Source: Bradyrhizobium sp. CB1717
Lineage (GTDB): Bacteria > Pseudomonadota > Alphaproteobacteria > Rhizobiales > Xanthobacteraceae
Assembly: GCF_029714325.1 (NCBI RefSeq)
Contig: NZ_CP121666.1
Coordinates: 1,674,001-1,738,000 of the forward strand
DNA length: 64,000 bases
Reading direction: 5' to 3'
Under the pieces are notes generated by a model. It had not been told where the DNA came from. It saw only the letters and a list, made by a program, of their open reading frames with translations, and did no database searches. Numbering within the stretch: position 1 is the first letter of the stretch; every line of letters begins with the position of its first letter. Of this stretch, positions 54,175 through 62,367 are shown piece by piece. The translations under genes and the position numbers were made by a program.

Positions 54175-54261
54175 CGCCGCGAAATCGTGTTTTGGTCGCT
54201 CGCAAATGCCTGTGTTAGCCTTTCATCTCAGCCAACGCAGATTGGTTCCGGGAGGACATTG

Positions 54262-55707
54262 ATGTTCCGTTGTGTCTTGACTGCCGCAGGCCTCGTTCTT
54301 TTCGCCTGCGGCACCGCGGCCTACGCGCAGAAGCAGACCATCGGCGCGCCGCCGGAGGCTTCCAACATGAAGCTGGTCGGCACCAACGACCTCCAGGCGC
54401 GCAGCGCCTATCAGCCAACCATCCACCATCAGGGCGATCGCTGGATCGCCTATATCGGCCATCACGGCGGCACCGACGATGTGCCCGCGCCCGTCAATCC
54501 GATGACGGGGCAGGCGGAGCCGAACGGAACCTCGATCGTCGACGTCACCGATCCCGCGCGTCCAAAGTATCTGCGGCATCTGCCGGGGCAGGAGGGCAAG
54601 TATGAGTCCGGCGGCGCACAGATGGTGCGGGTCTGCGACGGCAAGGCGTTGCCGAAGGGCGATCCCAGCGCAGTCTATATGCTGCGCACCTTCGGCAGCG
54701 AGGCGCATGAGATCTGGAACGTCACTGATCCCGCCAGCCCCGTGCTCATCACGCGCATCGCCGGCCTGAAGGACACGCACAAGAGCTGGTGGGAATGCGA
54801 AACCGGCATCGCCTTTCTCGTCTCGGGTGCGCCGGACTGGCGCACCCGCCGCATGACGCAGGTCTATGACCTCTCAGATCCCGCGCATCCGCAGAAGATC
54901 CGCGACTTCGGCCTGCCGGGTCAGGAGCCGGGTTCGACCGGCGCGGTGCCGACCGAATTACACGGGCCGATCTCGACCGGGCCGAGCGGCAACCGCGTCT
55001 ATTTCGGCTACGGCACCAACAAGGGCGGCATATTGCAGATCGTCGATCGCGAGAAGCTGTTGAGCGGGCCGAAGGAGCCAACGGCGGACAATCTCCGCTT
55101 TCCCGAGATTGCGCGCATGCCGATGTCCGCCTTCAATGGCGCCCATACCACGTTCCCGATGCTCGACATGCCGGTTGCGGAGTTTGCCGAGGACAAGGAC
55201 GGCAAGACGCGCGACATCGTCATGATCGTGGACGAGGCGATCCTCAACGAATGCGGCGAGGCGCGGCAGATGGTGTGGTTTGCCGACGTCACCACCGAGA
55301 CGCGGCCGATGATGATCTCGAGCTATACCGTGCCGGAGGCGAGCGGGCAGTTCTGCCAGCGCGGCGGCCGGTTCGGCTCGCATTCGTCGAACGAGAGCAT
55401 GACGCCGGTCTACTACAAGAAGCTGGCCTTCATCGCCTTCTTCAACGCCGGCGTACGCGCGCTCGATATCCGCGATCCCTATCATCCGAAGGAAGTCGGC
55501 TATTTCATCCCGGCGATCACTGCGGCGACCGACAAGCGCTGCATTCCCGTCGAGGGCGGCGAGCGCTGCAAAGTCGCGATCCAGACCAACAATGTCGAGA
55601 CCGATGATCGCGGCTACATCTACATCGTCGACCGCGCCAATACCGGCCTGCACATTCTCGAACTGACGGGTCCCGCGCGCGCTGTGGCCGGTTTGCCGAG
55701 GAACTGA
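54262..55707 (+). CDS. Secreted LVIVD-repeat beta-propeller protein
   Basis: The 481-residue protein has a signal peptide (residues 1-21, ending AAYA) and repeated LVIVD-type blades: TSIVDVTDPARPKYLRHL, EIWNVTDPASPVLITRIA, QVYDLSDPAHPQKIRDF, VRALDIRDPYHPKEVGYF, YIYIVDRANTGLHILEL. Conserved Asp and Pro spacing supports a propeller fold in the periplasm or at the surface. ATG 54262 follows GGGAGGACATTG. The next gene starts at its stop codon (TGATG overlap), so the pair is translationally coupled. Its ligand is unknown; many LVIVD proteins are surface-associated. Confidence 0.86.
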   Translation: MFRCVLTAAGLVLFACGTAAYAQKQTIGAPPEASNMKLVGTNDLQARSAYQPTIHHQGDRWIAYIGHHGGTDDVPAPVNPMTGQAEPNGTSIVDVTDPARPKYLRHLPGQEGKYESGGAQMVRVCDGKALPKGDPSAVYMLRTFGSEAHEIWNVTDPASPVLITRIAGLKDTHKSWWECETGIAFLVSGAPDWRTRRMTQVYDLSDPAHPQKIRDFGLPGQEPGSTGAVPTELHGPISTGPSGNRVYFGYGTNKGGILQIVDREKLLSGPKEPTADNLRFPEIARMPMSAFNGAHTTFPMLDMPVAEFAEDKDGKTRDIVMIVDEAILNECGEARQMVWFADVTTETRPMMISSYTVPEASGQFCQRGGRFGSHSSNESMTPVYYKKLAFIAFFNAGVRALDIRDPYHPKEVGYFIPAITAATDKRCIPVEGGERCKVAIQTNNVETDDRGYIYIVDRANTGLHILELTGPARAVAGLPRN

Positions 55708-56240
55708 TGCGGCACGCAATGAACATCGCGGCTGCGGTGATCGCGCTCGGTGCGGTTGCGAGCATGCATGCCGATGGGACGGAGCGCGGCGGGCGATGGC
55801 GGGAGATCGCGTGGCCGTTTCCCCGCGACGGCTGGCCCGCGGGCCGCGCGTTCCGCTGTATCGCCGGCGGATGCGATGGTGCCGAGCTCTACATCCGCGC
55901 CAAGCGCGGCTTCTGCAATTGCGACACTGGCGTTGCCGATGACGACGAGGTCGACCGCGTCACCGACATCGACCTGATCAGTCCGCGCTTTGCCCCCGTC
56001 GCACCGGGGCACGCCGTGGGCATCGCCGCCATGCAGGGCCGCATCAGGCACTACGACCTCGACATGCCCGACGGCACCCGCCACGCCGCCGCCGGCCTCG
56101 CGCTGTCGCGCCGCTGCGATCTGCTGGTCGCGGTGGCGCAAGGCGCAGGCGAGGCGAATGCCGTGCAGCGTGCGGCGCTGGTGTTCCTGGAAACGGAGGA
56201 GATGAAGAGGTGGATGGCCGAAGCATTGGACGGTCGGTGA
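55707..56240 (+). CDS. Secreted partner of the LVIVD protein
   Basis: The 177-residue product has a signal-like hydrophobic start (MNIAAAVIALGAVASMHA) and four Cys in the mature part (FRCIAGGCDGAELYIRAKRGFCNCDTG), suggesting two disulfides. The rest carries no family I recognise. The ATG shares its A with the TGA of the LVIVD gene, so the two proteins are made together in a fixed ratio and are probably exported together. ATG 55719 is a second possible start nearer the hydrophobic run. Confidence 0.75.
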   Translation: MRHAMNIAAAVIALGAVASMHADGTERGGRWREIAWPFPRDGWPAGRAFRCIAGGCDGAELYIRAKRGFCNCDTGVADDDEVDRVTDIDLISPRFAPVAPGHAVGIAAMQGRIRHYDLDMPDGTRHAAAGLALSRRCDLLVAVAQGAGEANAVQRAALVFLETEEMKRWMAEALDGR

Positions 56241-56267
56241 TGCTCGTACGCCCGCTTCCACATTCTC

Positions 56268-56376
56268 CGCTGTCATTCCCCCGCGAAGGTGGGGGATCCA
56301 GTATTCCAGAGACGCATGTGTGATACGGAGAGGCCGCGGCGTACTGGATACCCCGCCTTCGCGGGGTATGACACCG
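56268..56376. repeat. Palindromic repeat, CTGTCATTCCCCCGCGAAGG family
   Basis: CGCTGTCATTCCCCCGCGAA leads to GGGGGATCCAGTATTCCAGA and ends CTTCGCGGGGTATGACACCG. The middle matches the element at 26816-26923 in inverted order. Confidence 0.8.
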
Positions 56377-56468
56377 CTGACTGCCGCGCGCCCTGCGCTC
56401 ATCTCGCTTCCGTTCCCGCCCATCCCATGCATTAATACCCCCAATCCGCCCTCAGCCGAGTCCTCCCC

Positions 56469-57089
56469 ATGATGTCCATGCAAGCCTATCTCGCCTTCGT
56501 CGCCGCCTGCATTGCGCTGGCGTTGCTGCCGGGTCCGATCGTGACGCTCGTCATCGCCAACGGCCTGCGCCATGGCACGCGCGCGGCGCTGACCAACGTT
56601 GCCGGCGCGCAAGCGGGTCTTGCCATCGTCATCGGCATCGTCGCGATCGGCCTGACCTCGCTGATGGCGACCATGGGCTACTGGTTCGACTGGGTGCGCT
56701 TTGCCGGCGCGGCCTATCTGGTCTGGCTCGGCATCAGGCTGATCTGGGCGCCGGTCGAGGGCGTCGATGTCGACGCGCCGCCTCCGCCGCCGCGCGGCGG
56801 GTTCTTCCTGCAAGGCTTCCTGGTGTTGCTGTCGAACCCGAAGGTGCTGGTGTTCTTCGGCGCTTTCATTCCGCAGTTCATGGACATGAGCCAGCCGCAC
56901 TTTCCGCAAGTCGCGCTGCTCGGCGCCACCTTCATGGTCACCGCGGTGATGACGGACGCGCTCTATGCCATCGCAGCCGGCCGCGCCCGGAAATTCTTCT
57001 CGGCCCGCCGCACCCGGATGATGTCGCGTATCTCCGGCGGCTTCATGATCGGCGGCGGTATCTGGCTGGCGCTGACAAGGGCCAAATGA
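56469..57089 (+). CDS. LysE family amino-acid exporter
   Basis: The 206-residue membrane protein has about six hydrophobic segments and the LysE/RhtB features: LAFVAACIALALLPGPIVTLVIANGLRHGTRAALTNVAGAQAGL at the start (residues 7-51), YLVWLGIRLIW, and KVLVFFGAFIPQF in the middle. Members export lysine, threonine, homoserine or related compounds. The frame is chosen from ATG 56469 with CTCCCC upstream; an ATG at 56472 is also possible. It is an independent gene following a palindromic repeat. Confidence 0.9.
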   Translation: MMSMQAYLAFVAACIALALLPGPIVTLVIANGLRHGTRAALTNVAGAQAGLAIVIGIVAIGLTSLMATMGYWFDWVRFAGAAYLVWLGIRLIWAPVEGVDVDAPPPPPRGGFFLQGFLVLLSNPKVLVFFGAFIPQFMDMSQPHFPQVALLGATFMVTAVMTDALYAIAAGRARKFFSARRTRMMSRISGGFMIGGGIWLALTRAK

Positions 57090-57165
57090 GCAGACAGCCC
57101 GGTTGAACCTGCGGCGGCGGTGATGCGTCCAAGGAAGCATTGCCGTTGACCCAAGGATTTTGACC

Positions 57166-58149
57166 GTGCCGAATTTGCCGCCGCTCGTCTACGCGATGCT
57201 GCTTGCGCCGCTCGCGCTCATCCTGATTGCCGCCATCGTCAAGACCTGGCAGGCGCGCGAGGCGCGAAGCTGGCCGCAAGCCGCGGGCAAGGTCATCACC
57301 TCGGTCGCCGAGGTGCGCGAGGTCAAGGTGTCCGATGACGAGCGCGAGGATGGCTACCGCACCGAGAGCCGCAACTTCGCCAACGTCACTTACGAATATT
57401 CGGTCGGCGGCCGCAAGCTGCGCGGCAGCCGCATCTCGATCGGCGAGGACCTCGGCAATTTCCAGGTCGCCGAGAAGCTGGCGAAATATCCGGCCGGCAG
57501 CATCGTCTCCGTCTACTACAATCCGCGCCATCCCGATCAGGCGGTGCTGGAGCGGGACCTGCCGAAGGGGCTGTGGGGCTGCCTCGGCATCGGCTCGGCG
57601 ATCGTGCTCGCCATCATCTTCGGCTCGGTCTTCGGCCTCAACCAGAGCTACCAATATTTCGCCCATCACATCGGCCGGCCCGACCTTGCCGGCCTCGTCG
57701 TCGCCTTCGGCGCGTTCGGCCTCGTCATCGCGCTGATGGCGTGGGCCGTGCAGCGGCAGGCGTCGATGGCGACGCGCTGGCCGGTCGTGCCGGGCACGAT
57801 CAAGCTGTCGGGCATCGAGGAGTATCACGAGGCCAGCGAGCCCGGCGAGGCGCGTGGCCTCGAGATGTTCGGCAAGCGCGTGACCTACACCTATCGCTAC
57901 CAGAACATCAGTTACACCAATGAATGCGCGCGCGTCGCGGCGGAAACGCCGTCGGCTTCCGACGAGATGCTGAAGAAGCTGATGTCTCGCTACCAGGACG
58001 GCGCGACCGTCGAGGTCCGCGTCAATCCCGACAATCCGGCCGAAGCCACGTTAGAGGCCCGCGGCGACGGCCGCATGGCCTACGTGCTGTGGGGCATCGC
58101 CGCGATCTTCGCCGCGCTGGCGCTGTTCGTCGCAACGCGGGGTGGCTAG
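57166..58149 (+). CDS. Membrane protein with two DUF3592 domains
   Basis: The 327-residue protein has a leading membrane helix (about 5-25), a DUF3592 domain (residues 30-130, with AGKVITSVAEVREV and VSVYYNPRHPDQAVLE), two central helices (about 145-200), a second DUF3592 domain (about 205-300, with PGTIKLSGIEEYHEA and VEVRVNPDNPAEATLE) and a last helix. The two domains are related, so this is an internal duplication. GTG 57166 has AAGGA 8 bases upstream; TTG 57160 is too close. Stop codons of this gene and the next (minus strand) overlap. Function unknown. Confidence 0.82.
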   Translation: MPNLPPLVYAMLLAPLALILIAAIVKTWQAREARSWPQAAGKVITSVAEVREVKVSDDEREDGYRTESRNFANVTYEYSVGGRKLRGSRISIGEDLGNFQVAEKLAKYPAGSIVSVYYNPRHPDQAVLERDLPKGLWGCLGIGSAIVLAIIFGSVFGLNQSYQYFAHHIGRPDLAGLVVAFGAFGLVIALMAWAVQRQASMATRWPVVPGTIKLSGIEEYHEASEPGEARGLEMFGKRVTYTYRYQNISYTNECARVAAETPSASDEMLKKLMSRYQDGATVEVRVNPDNPAEATLEARGDGRMAYVLWGIAAIFAALALFVATRGG

Positions 58150-58951
58150 TCGACCAACCTCTCCGCCCGCAGCTCCACTTCGATCTCCGCAAAAATCCGC
58201 GCCAGCCGCTCCGCCCATTGCTGCTGGCCGGACTGGTCCGCGATCAGGTCCTGGCGGATCTCGATGCCGGTGTTGGCGAGGCCGCGGGCTTCGCCATGCA
58301 CGGGGATGGTGTAGTCGGTGAGGTCGCTCACCGCATAGGGCTCGTTGTCGCCGACGACGAGATCGCTCTCGCTGCGAAGATGTTTCAGCAACAGCCGCGG
58401 CAGCACGGGGTCGCGATTGTACAGCGCGCCGATGTGCCAGGGCCGGGCGACACCGGCATAAACAGGCGTGAAGCTGTGCAGCGACACCAGCACGGTCGGG
58501 CGCTTGTCGTGCAGGCGCCGGCCGATCGTCGTGTCGATACGATGATGATAGGGCTCGAAGATCTCGCGCCGCCGCGCGGCGCGCTCGGCGTCGGAGATCG
58601 CCTCGTTGCGCGGGATCGTGGTTGCCTCTGATATCACGGGGATCGAGCTCGCAACGCCGGGAGGACGGTTGCAGTCGATCACCAGCCGCGAATAGCGCTG
58701 CGCGATCAGATGCGCATCGAGCATGTGGGCGAGGCGCTCGGCGACCCCTGCGATGCCGATGTCCAGCCGATGTGCCTGACGAGCTCGCTCTCGGGAATGC
58801 CGAGATCGCCGAGCGCGCGCGGCAGCACCCGTCCGTAGTGATCGGAGGTCAGCAGGAAGGGCGATGTGCCTTCCGCATTCACCTCATGCACTGGCGGAAT
58901 GTCACCCTCGCCGAGCAGTTGATCGGCCGCGCCGGCTGTGTCTAAAGCCAT
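58146..58951 (-). pseudogene. N-formylglutamate amidohydrolase with a one-base frameshift
   Basis: The minus-strand frame from ATG 58951 gives the N-terminal part of an N-formylglutamate amidohydrolase (LLTSDHYGRVLPRALGDLG, then ELVRHIGW). It then runs out of frame at about 58763 (TSASQGSPSASP). In the next frame, GIAGVAERLAHMLDAHLIAQ followed by VIDCNRPPGVASSIPV continues to the stop at 58146. One base is missing in TGGACATC where TGGGACATC is expected (58761-58765). Whether it is a true mutation or a sequencing error cannot be told here. Intact enzyme would cleave N-formylglutamate in histidine breakdown or related salvage. Confidence 0.75.
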
Positions 58952-59042
58952 CCTGATTGCCTATGGAAAAAGCAGTCACCCCGAAAATTGGGCAGGAATC
59001 GGTATAGATTGGTCCGCCCAAAATCACCATGATTGCCGGACG

Positions 59043-59954
59043 ATGCCGTTGCTCACGATTCATCACAAGACCGAATATCGCTACAACCGCCCCGTGGCGT
59101 TCGGCGAACACCGCATCATGCTGCGTCCGCGCGACGGGCATGATCTGCGCGTGCTCGAATCCAGGCTCGAGATCTCGCCCGAGCCGATGTCGCTGCGCTG
59201 GATCCACGACGTGTTCGGCAACTCGGTTGCGATCGCCAGTTTCGACGAGCGCGCGGATCATCTGACCTTCGATTGGCACGTTACCGTCGAGCACAATCCG
59301 GTCGACGAGTTCGCGCTGACCGCGGACGATGCCGCCTATTTCTATCCGTTCGTCTATGACGACGAGGAGTTTGCCGACCTCGTCCAGTACATCACGCCGC
59401 AATATGCCGATCCCGACGCCGAGATCGGAGAATGGGCGCGCGGCTTCCTCGACGAGGAGGCGCCGACGCCGACCTTCAAGATCCTGAGCGGCATGACGCA
59501 CGCCATCCGCAAGCAGTTCAAATACCGCAAGCGTCACGAGCCCGGCACGCAGCATCCGCTTCATACTTTGCAGTCGGGCACAGGAACCTGCCGGGACTAT
59601 GCGCTGTTCATGATCGAGGCGCTGCGCCAGCTCGGCATCGCCGCGCGCTTCGTCTCGGGCTACATCTTCGTGCCCGAGGATATCGCGCAGCGCCATGTCG
59701 GCGGCGGCTCGACCCACGCCTGGGTGCAGGTGTACTTGCCGAGCGCGGGGTGGATCGAGTTCGATCCGACCAACGGCATCGTCGGCACCCGCGACCTCAT
59801 CCGCGTCGCGGTCGCCCGCGACCCGCGTCAGGCGATCCCGCTGCATGGCGTCTATATCGGCTCCGAGGACGCCTTCGACGAGATGGAAGTGAACATCAAG
59901 GTGGTCTCGGACGACCAGGACAGCGATGCAGAGATGGAGACAGAGGTTTCGTAG
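59043..59954 (+). CDS. Transglutaminase-like protein 1
   Basis: The 303-residue protein has an N-terminal beta-sandwich region (LTIHHKTEYRYNRPVAFGEHRIMLRPRDGHDLRV, residues 1-95) and a transglutaminase core with Cys183 in GTGTCRDYALFMIEALR, His225 in GGSTHAWVQVYLP and Asp241 in FDPTNG, a full Cys-His-Asp triad. These proteins probably act as cysteine proteases or amidases on peptides or peptidoglycan. ATG 59043 starts the family domain; the frame from 58938 includes poor sequence. Only 1 base separates it from the next gene. Confidence 0.9.
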   Translation: MPLLTIHHKTEYRYNRPVAFGEHRIMLRPRDGHDLRVLESRLEISPEPMSLRWIHDVFGNSVAIASFDERADHLTFDWHVTVEHNPVDEFALTADDAAYFYPFVYDDEEFADLVQYITPQYADPDAEIGEWARGFLDEEAPTPTFKILSGMTHAIRKQFKYRKRHEPGTQHPLHTLQSGTGTCRDYALFMIEALRQLGIAARFVSGYIFVPEDIAQRHVGGGSTHAWVQVYLPSAGWIEFDPTNGIVGTRDLIRVAVARDPRQAIPLHGVYIGSEDAFDEMEVNIKVVSDDQDSDAEMETEVS

Positions 59955-60785
59955 ATGGAGATCAGGGTCGGCTTCGAGATCACCTACGCGGCGGTGCAGC
60001 CGACGCCGATGGTGATCATGCTGAACATCCACCCCTCGCGGCAGGCCGACATCATCGGCCGGGAGACGGTGGTTGCCGAGCCCGACGTTCCGATCCGCTT
60101 CTATCACGATGGTTTCGGCAATGTGTGCGGCCGCCTCATGGCGCCGGCCGGCGGCGTGACGCTGAAGGGCAGCGCGCTGGTGCGCGACAGCGGCCTGCCC
60201 GACGAGGTGATGCCGGATGCGCAGCAGATTCCGATCGAGCAATTGCCGAACGAACTGCTGCTCTATCTGATGCCGAGCCGCTATTGCGAGACCGACAAGC
60301 TCACGGACATCGCCTGGTCGCTGTTCGCTAAGACGGAGCCCGGTTGGAATCGAGTCGCGGCGCTCACCGCATTCGTGCATCAGCATGTCACCTTCGGCTA
60401 TGAGCATGCCCATCACATGAAGTCGGCGCACGACGTCTACGAGCAGAAGACCGGCGTCTGCCGCGACTTCGCGCATTTGGCCGTCGCGCTCTGCCGCTGC
60501 ATGGGCATCCCCGCGCGCTACTGCACCGGCTACATGGGCGACATCGGCATCCCGGCCGAACCGTTCCCGATGGATTTCTCCGGCTGGTTTCAGGCCTGGC
60601 TCTCGGGCCAATGGTTCACCTTCGACGCCCGCCACAACACCCCCCGCATCGGCCGCATCCTGATGGCCACCGGCCGCGACGCCGCCGACGTCGCGCTGTC
60701 GACGAGCTTCGGCCGGATGGAGCTGAAGAAATTCGTGGTGGTGAGCGAGGAGGTGGTCGGCGCGGACGTGGTGAAGGCGGGGTGA
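59955..60785 (+). CDS. Transglutaminase-like protein 2
   Basis: The 276-residue protein is a shorter relative: an N-terminal beta domain, then the core with Cys169 in TGVCRDFAHLAVALCRCMGI and Asp224 in FDARHNTPRIGR. The position of the catalytic His (HAW in the neighbour) reads SGW here (Ser209-Gly210), so the classical triad is incomplete. It is translationally coupled to transglutaminase-like protein 1 (stop at 59954, start at 59955). It may be a partner or regulatory subunit, or use another base; this is not known. Confidence 0.88.
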   Translation: MEIRVGFEITYAAVQPTPMVIMLNIHPSRQADIIGRETVVAEPDVPIRFYHDGFGNVCGRLMAPAGGVTLKGSALVRDSGLPDEVMPDAQQIPIEQLPNELLLYLMPSRYCETDKLTDIAWSLFAKTEPGWNRVAALTAFVHQHVTFGYEHAHHMKSAHDVYEQKTGVCRDFAHLAVALCRCMGIPARYCTGYMGDIGIPAEPFPMDFSGWFQAWLSGQWFTFDARHNTPRIGRILMATGRDAADVALSTSFGRMELKKFVVVSEEVVGADVVKAG

Positions 60786-60798
60786 GGGGGTCCAAGCT

Positions 60799-60886
60799 CG
60801 TCATTGCGAGCGAAGCGAAGCAATCCAATCTGTTTCCGCAGTGACAGCCTGGATTGCTTCGTCGCAAGAGCTCCTCGCAATGACGG
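60799..60886. repeat. Palindromic repeat, GTCATTGCGAGC family
   Basis: CGTCATTGCGAGCGAAGCG pairs in part with GAGCTCCTCGCAATGACGG. The AGCAATCCA / TGGATTGC pair is conserved. Confidence 0.87.
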
Positions 60887-60967
60887 TAGCGGGCACGATG
60901 CTTCCCCAACGTCGTCCTGGCCTTAGTGTGGCGCGATGTCGCCATCAGGTTGCCCATTCCCACATTC

Positions 60968-61005
60968 GGTGGTTATGGGTCCTGGCTTTCGCCAGGACGA
61001 CGGCG
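60968..61005. repeat. Short palindrome, GGTTATGGGTCCTGG family
   Basis: GTGGTTATGGGTCCTGGC is followed by TTTCGCCAGGACGACGG. A longer relative lies at about 5081-5100 in the repeat at 5013-5164. Confidence 0.6.
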
Positions 61006-61051
61006 GTTTGTAAAGCTGTCGCTCCGCATCAATCGCAGCTATAGACCCCCC

Positions 61052-61450
61052 ATGACCCCCAACCGTCTCTTCGTCTACGGCACCCTGATGCGCGGCTTCG
61101 ACCATCCGATGGCGCGGCTGCTTGCGCAGCACGCGGACTTCATCGGCGAGGCAACCTGCCGCGGCCGGCTGTTCCTCATCAAGCATTATCCGGGATTGCT
61201 GTTGTCGGACGCGTCCTCCGACCTCGTCCATGGCGAGCTCTTTCAGATGCGCGTGGCCGACGAGCTGCTGCGCGAGCTCGACATGTATGAAGCCTGCGGC
61301 GAAGGCTTTCCCGAGCCGACCGAATATCTGCGCGAGCTGATCGACGTGACGCTGCCGGACGGCACATCCGAGAAGGCCTGGACCTATATCTACAACTGGC
61401 CCGTCACCGATCTGCCCCGCATCGCGTCGGGACGCTTCCTCAACCACTGA
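61052..61450 (+). CDS. Gamma-glutamylcyclotransferase-like (GGCT) protein
   Basis: The 132-residue protein has the GGCT/AIG2 opening NRLFVYGTLMRGFDHPMARLL (YGTL loop), with SSDLVHGELFQMRVADELLRELDMYE further on; the Glu in LDMYE-like position is the family's catalytic acid. Such proteins release pyroglutamate from gamma-glutamyl peptides, but many members act on other amides. ATG 61052 follows ATAGACCCCC without a good ribosome site. It is isolated, between repeats. Confidence 0.83.
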   Translation: MTPNRLFVYGTLMRGFDHPMARLLAQHADFIGEATCRGRLFLIKHYPGLLLSDASSDLVHGELFQMRVADELLRELDMYEACGEGFPEPTEYLRELIDVTLPDGTSEKAWTYIYNWPVTDLPRIASGRFLNH

Positions 61451-61464
61451 TCGCAGATGCGGAC

Positions 61465-61495
61465 TTCACCTCTCCCCGTAAGAACGGGGCGGGGG
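61465..61495. repeat. Short palindromic repeat, CTCCCCGTAAGAACGGGG type
   Basis: CTCTCCCCGTAAGAACGGGGCGGG is the inverted form of the cores at 150-195 and 29287 on. It lies between the GGCT and chlorite-dismutase genes. Confidence 0.7.
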
Positions 61496-61515
61496 AGCGC
61501 ACCGTCATCGTGGTT

Positions 61516-62079
61516 CTACGCCGACAGCACTTCCTTCACCACGCGCACGTCGACCTCGCGCTCGACGTAGCTCCATTCCTCGGTCTGCCTGAGCATCGCC
61601 ACCAGCTCCTCGAACAGCGAGGCATCCGCGGGCGCGAACTCGAACCAGGTCAGGAAATCGAAGGGCTCGGCGAGGTCGCGGCAGTGATAGAGCTGACGCG
61701 CGATCGCGGGCAGGAAACGAAGACTGCCGGCGATGTGATGCGACCGGTCTTCGAAGATATTGCGGCGCTCTTCCTGGGTCAGTTCCCACCAGGCCTGCGA
61801 CTTGCGGATCGGGATCAGCGCTGCGCTGGTGGCCTCAGGGCGGCCAAGCCCGGCCTGCACGGCCACGAGCTGCTGCTTCTCGGACCGCTCGGTGTAGCGC
61901 AAGCTGCTGGCAACGCCGACCAGCCGCCAGGCATTGCGCGAGGGCACCAGCGGCAACGAGACCGCGTCGCTGTCGGTCACCGACAGCGCCGGCATGAAGG
62001 GCAGGGGCTCGCCCGTCACCGATGAAATCGAGGTGACGCGCCAGCCCCCGCTGTGGCCGCCTCGAAAGGTCCTGAACAT
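61516..62079 (-). CDS. cld: Chlorite dismutase family heme protein (short, clade-2 type)
   Basis: The 187-residue protein belongs to the chlorite dismutase family, heme enzymes that turn chlorite into chloride and O2; short relatives of this length are the dimeric Nitrobacter-type (clade 2). Key sequence: RYTERSEKQQ, LGRPEATSAALIPIRKSQAWWEL, TQEERRNIFEDRSHHIAGS and RQLYHCRDL. A proximal heme His fits His115 (or His114) and a distal Arg fits Arg128. ATG 62079 is the family start; the frame to 62181 is repeat-derived. True chlorite dismutation should be tested, as many relatives are not. Confidence 0.82.
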   Translation of the reverse strand: MFRTFRGGHSGGWRVTSISSVTGEPLPFMPALSVTDSDAVSLPLVPSRNAWRLVGVASSLRYTERSEKQQLVAVQAGLGRPEATSAALIPIRKSQAWWELTQEERRNIFEDRSHHIAGSLRFLPAIARQLYHCRDLAEPFDFLTWFEFAPADASLFEELVAMLRQTEEWSYVEREVDVRVVKEVLSA

Positions 62080-62126
62080 GGGGGTATGGAAGCGTGGAAC
62101 CGGGCGGGGTTCAAGTGGCTCTCGCC

Positions 62127-62237
62127 GGTCATTCGGGGGCGCGTCACTTGGCGCGAGCCCGGAATCCATTTCTCCGAGCATCCCGGCGGCGCCATGGATT
62201 CCGGGCTCGATGCTTTCGCATCGCCCCGGAATGACGG
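62127..62237. repeat. Palindromic repeat, GTCATTCGGGGGCGCG family
   Basis: GGTCATTCGGGGGCGCGTCA ends with CGCCCCGGAATGACGG. The centre carries CCGGAATCCATTTC / GGATTCCGGGCTC. It lies between the chlorite-dismutase gene and dnaG. Confidence 0.78.
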
Positions 62238-62367
62238 GGAGATGACGGAAGCCCTGTGCATAGGTCGAATAACCCGGATAACCCGCCTAAACCTGACTTT
62301 TGGCGAGGCCGTCCCTATATCCCTGATCCTTCGCCCGACTCACACGGTTTCGCGCTAGACAGACGCC

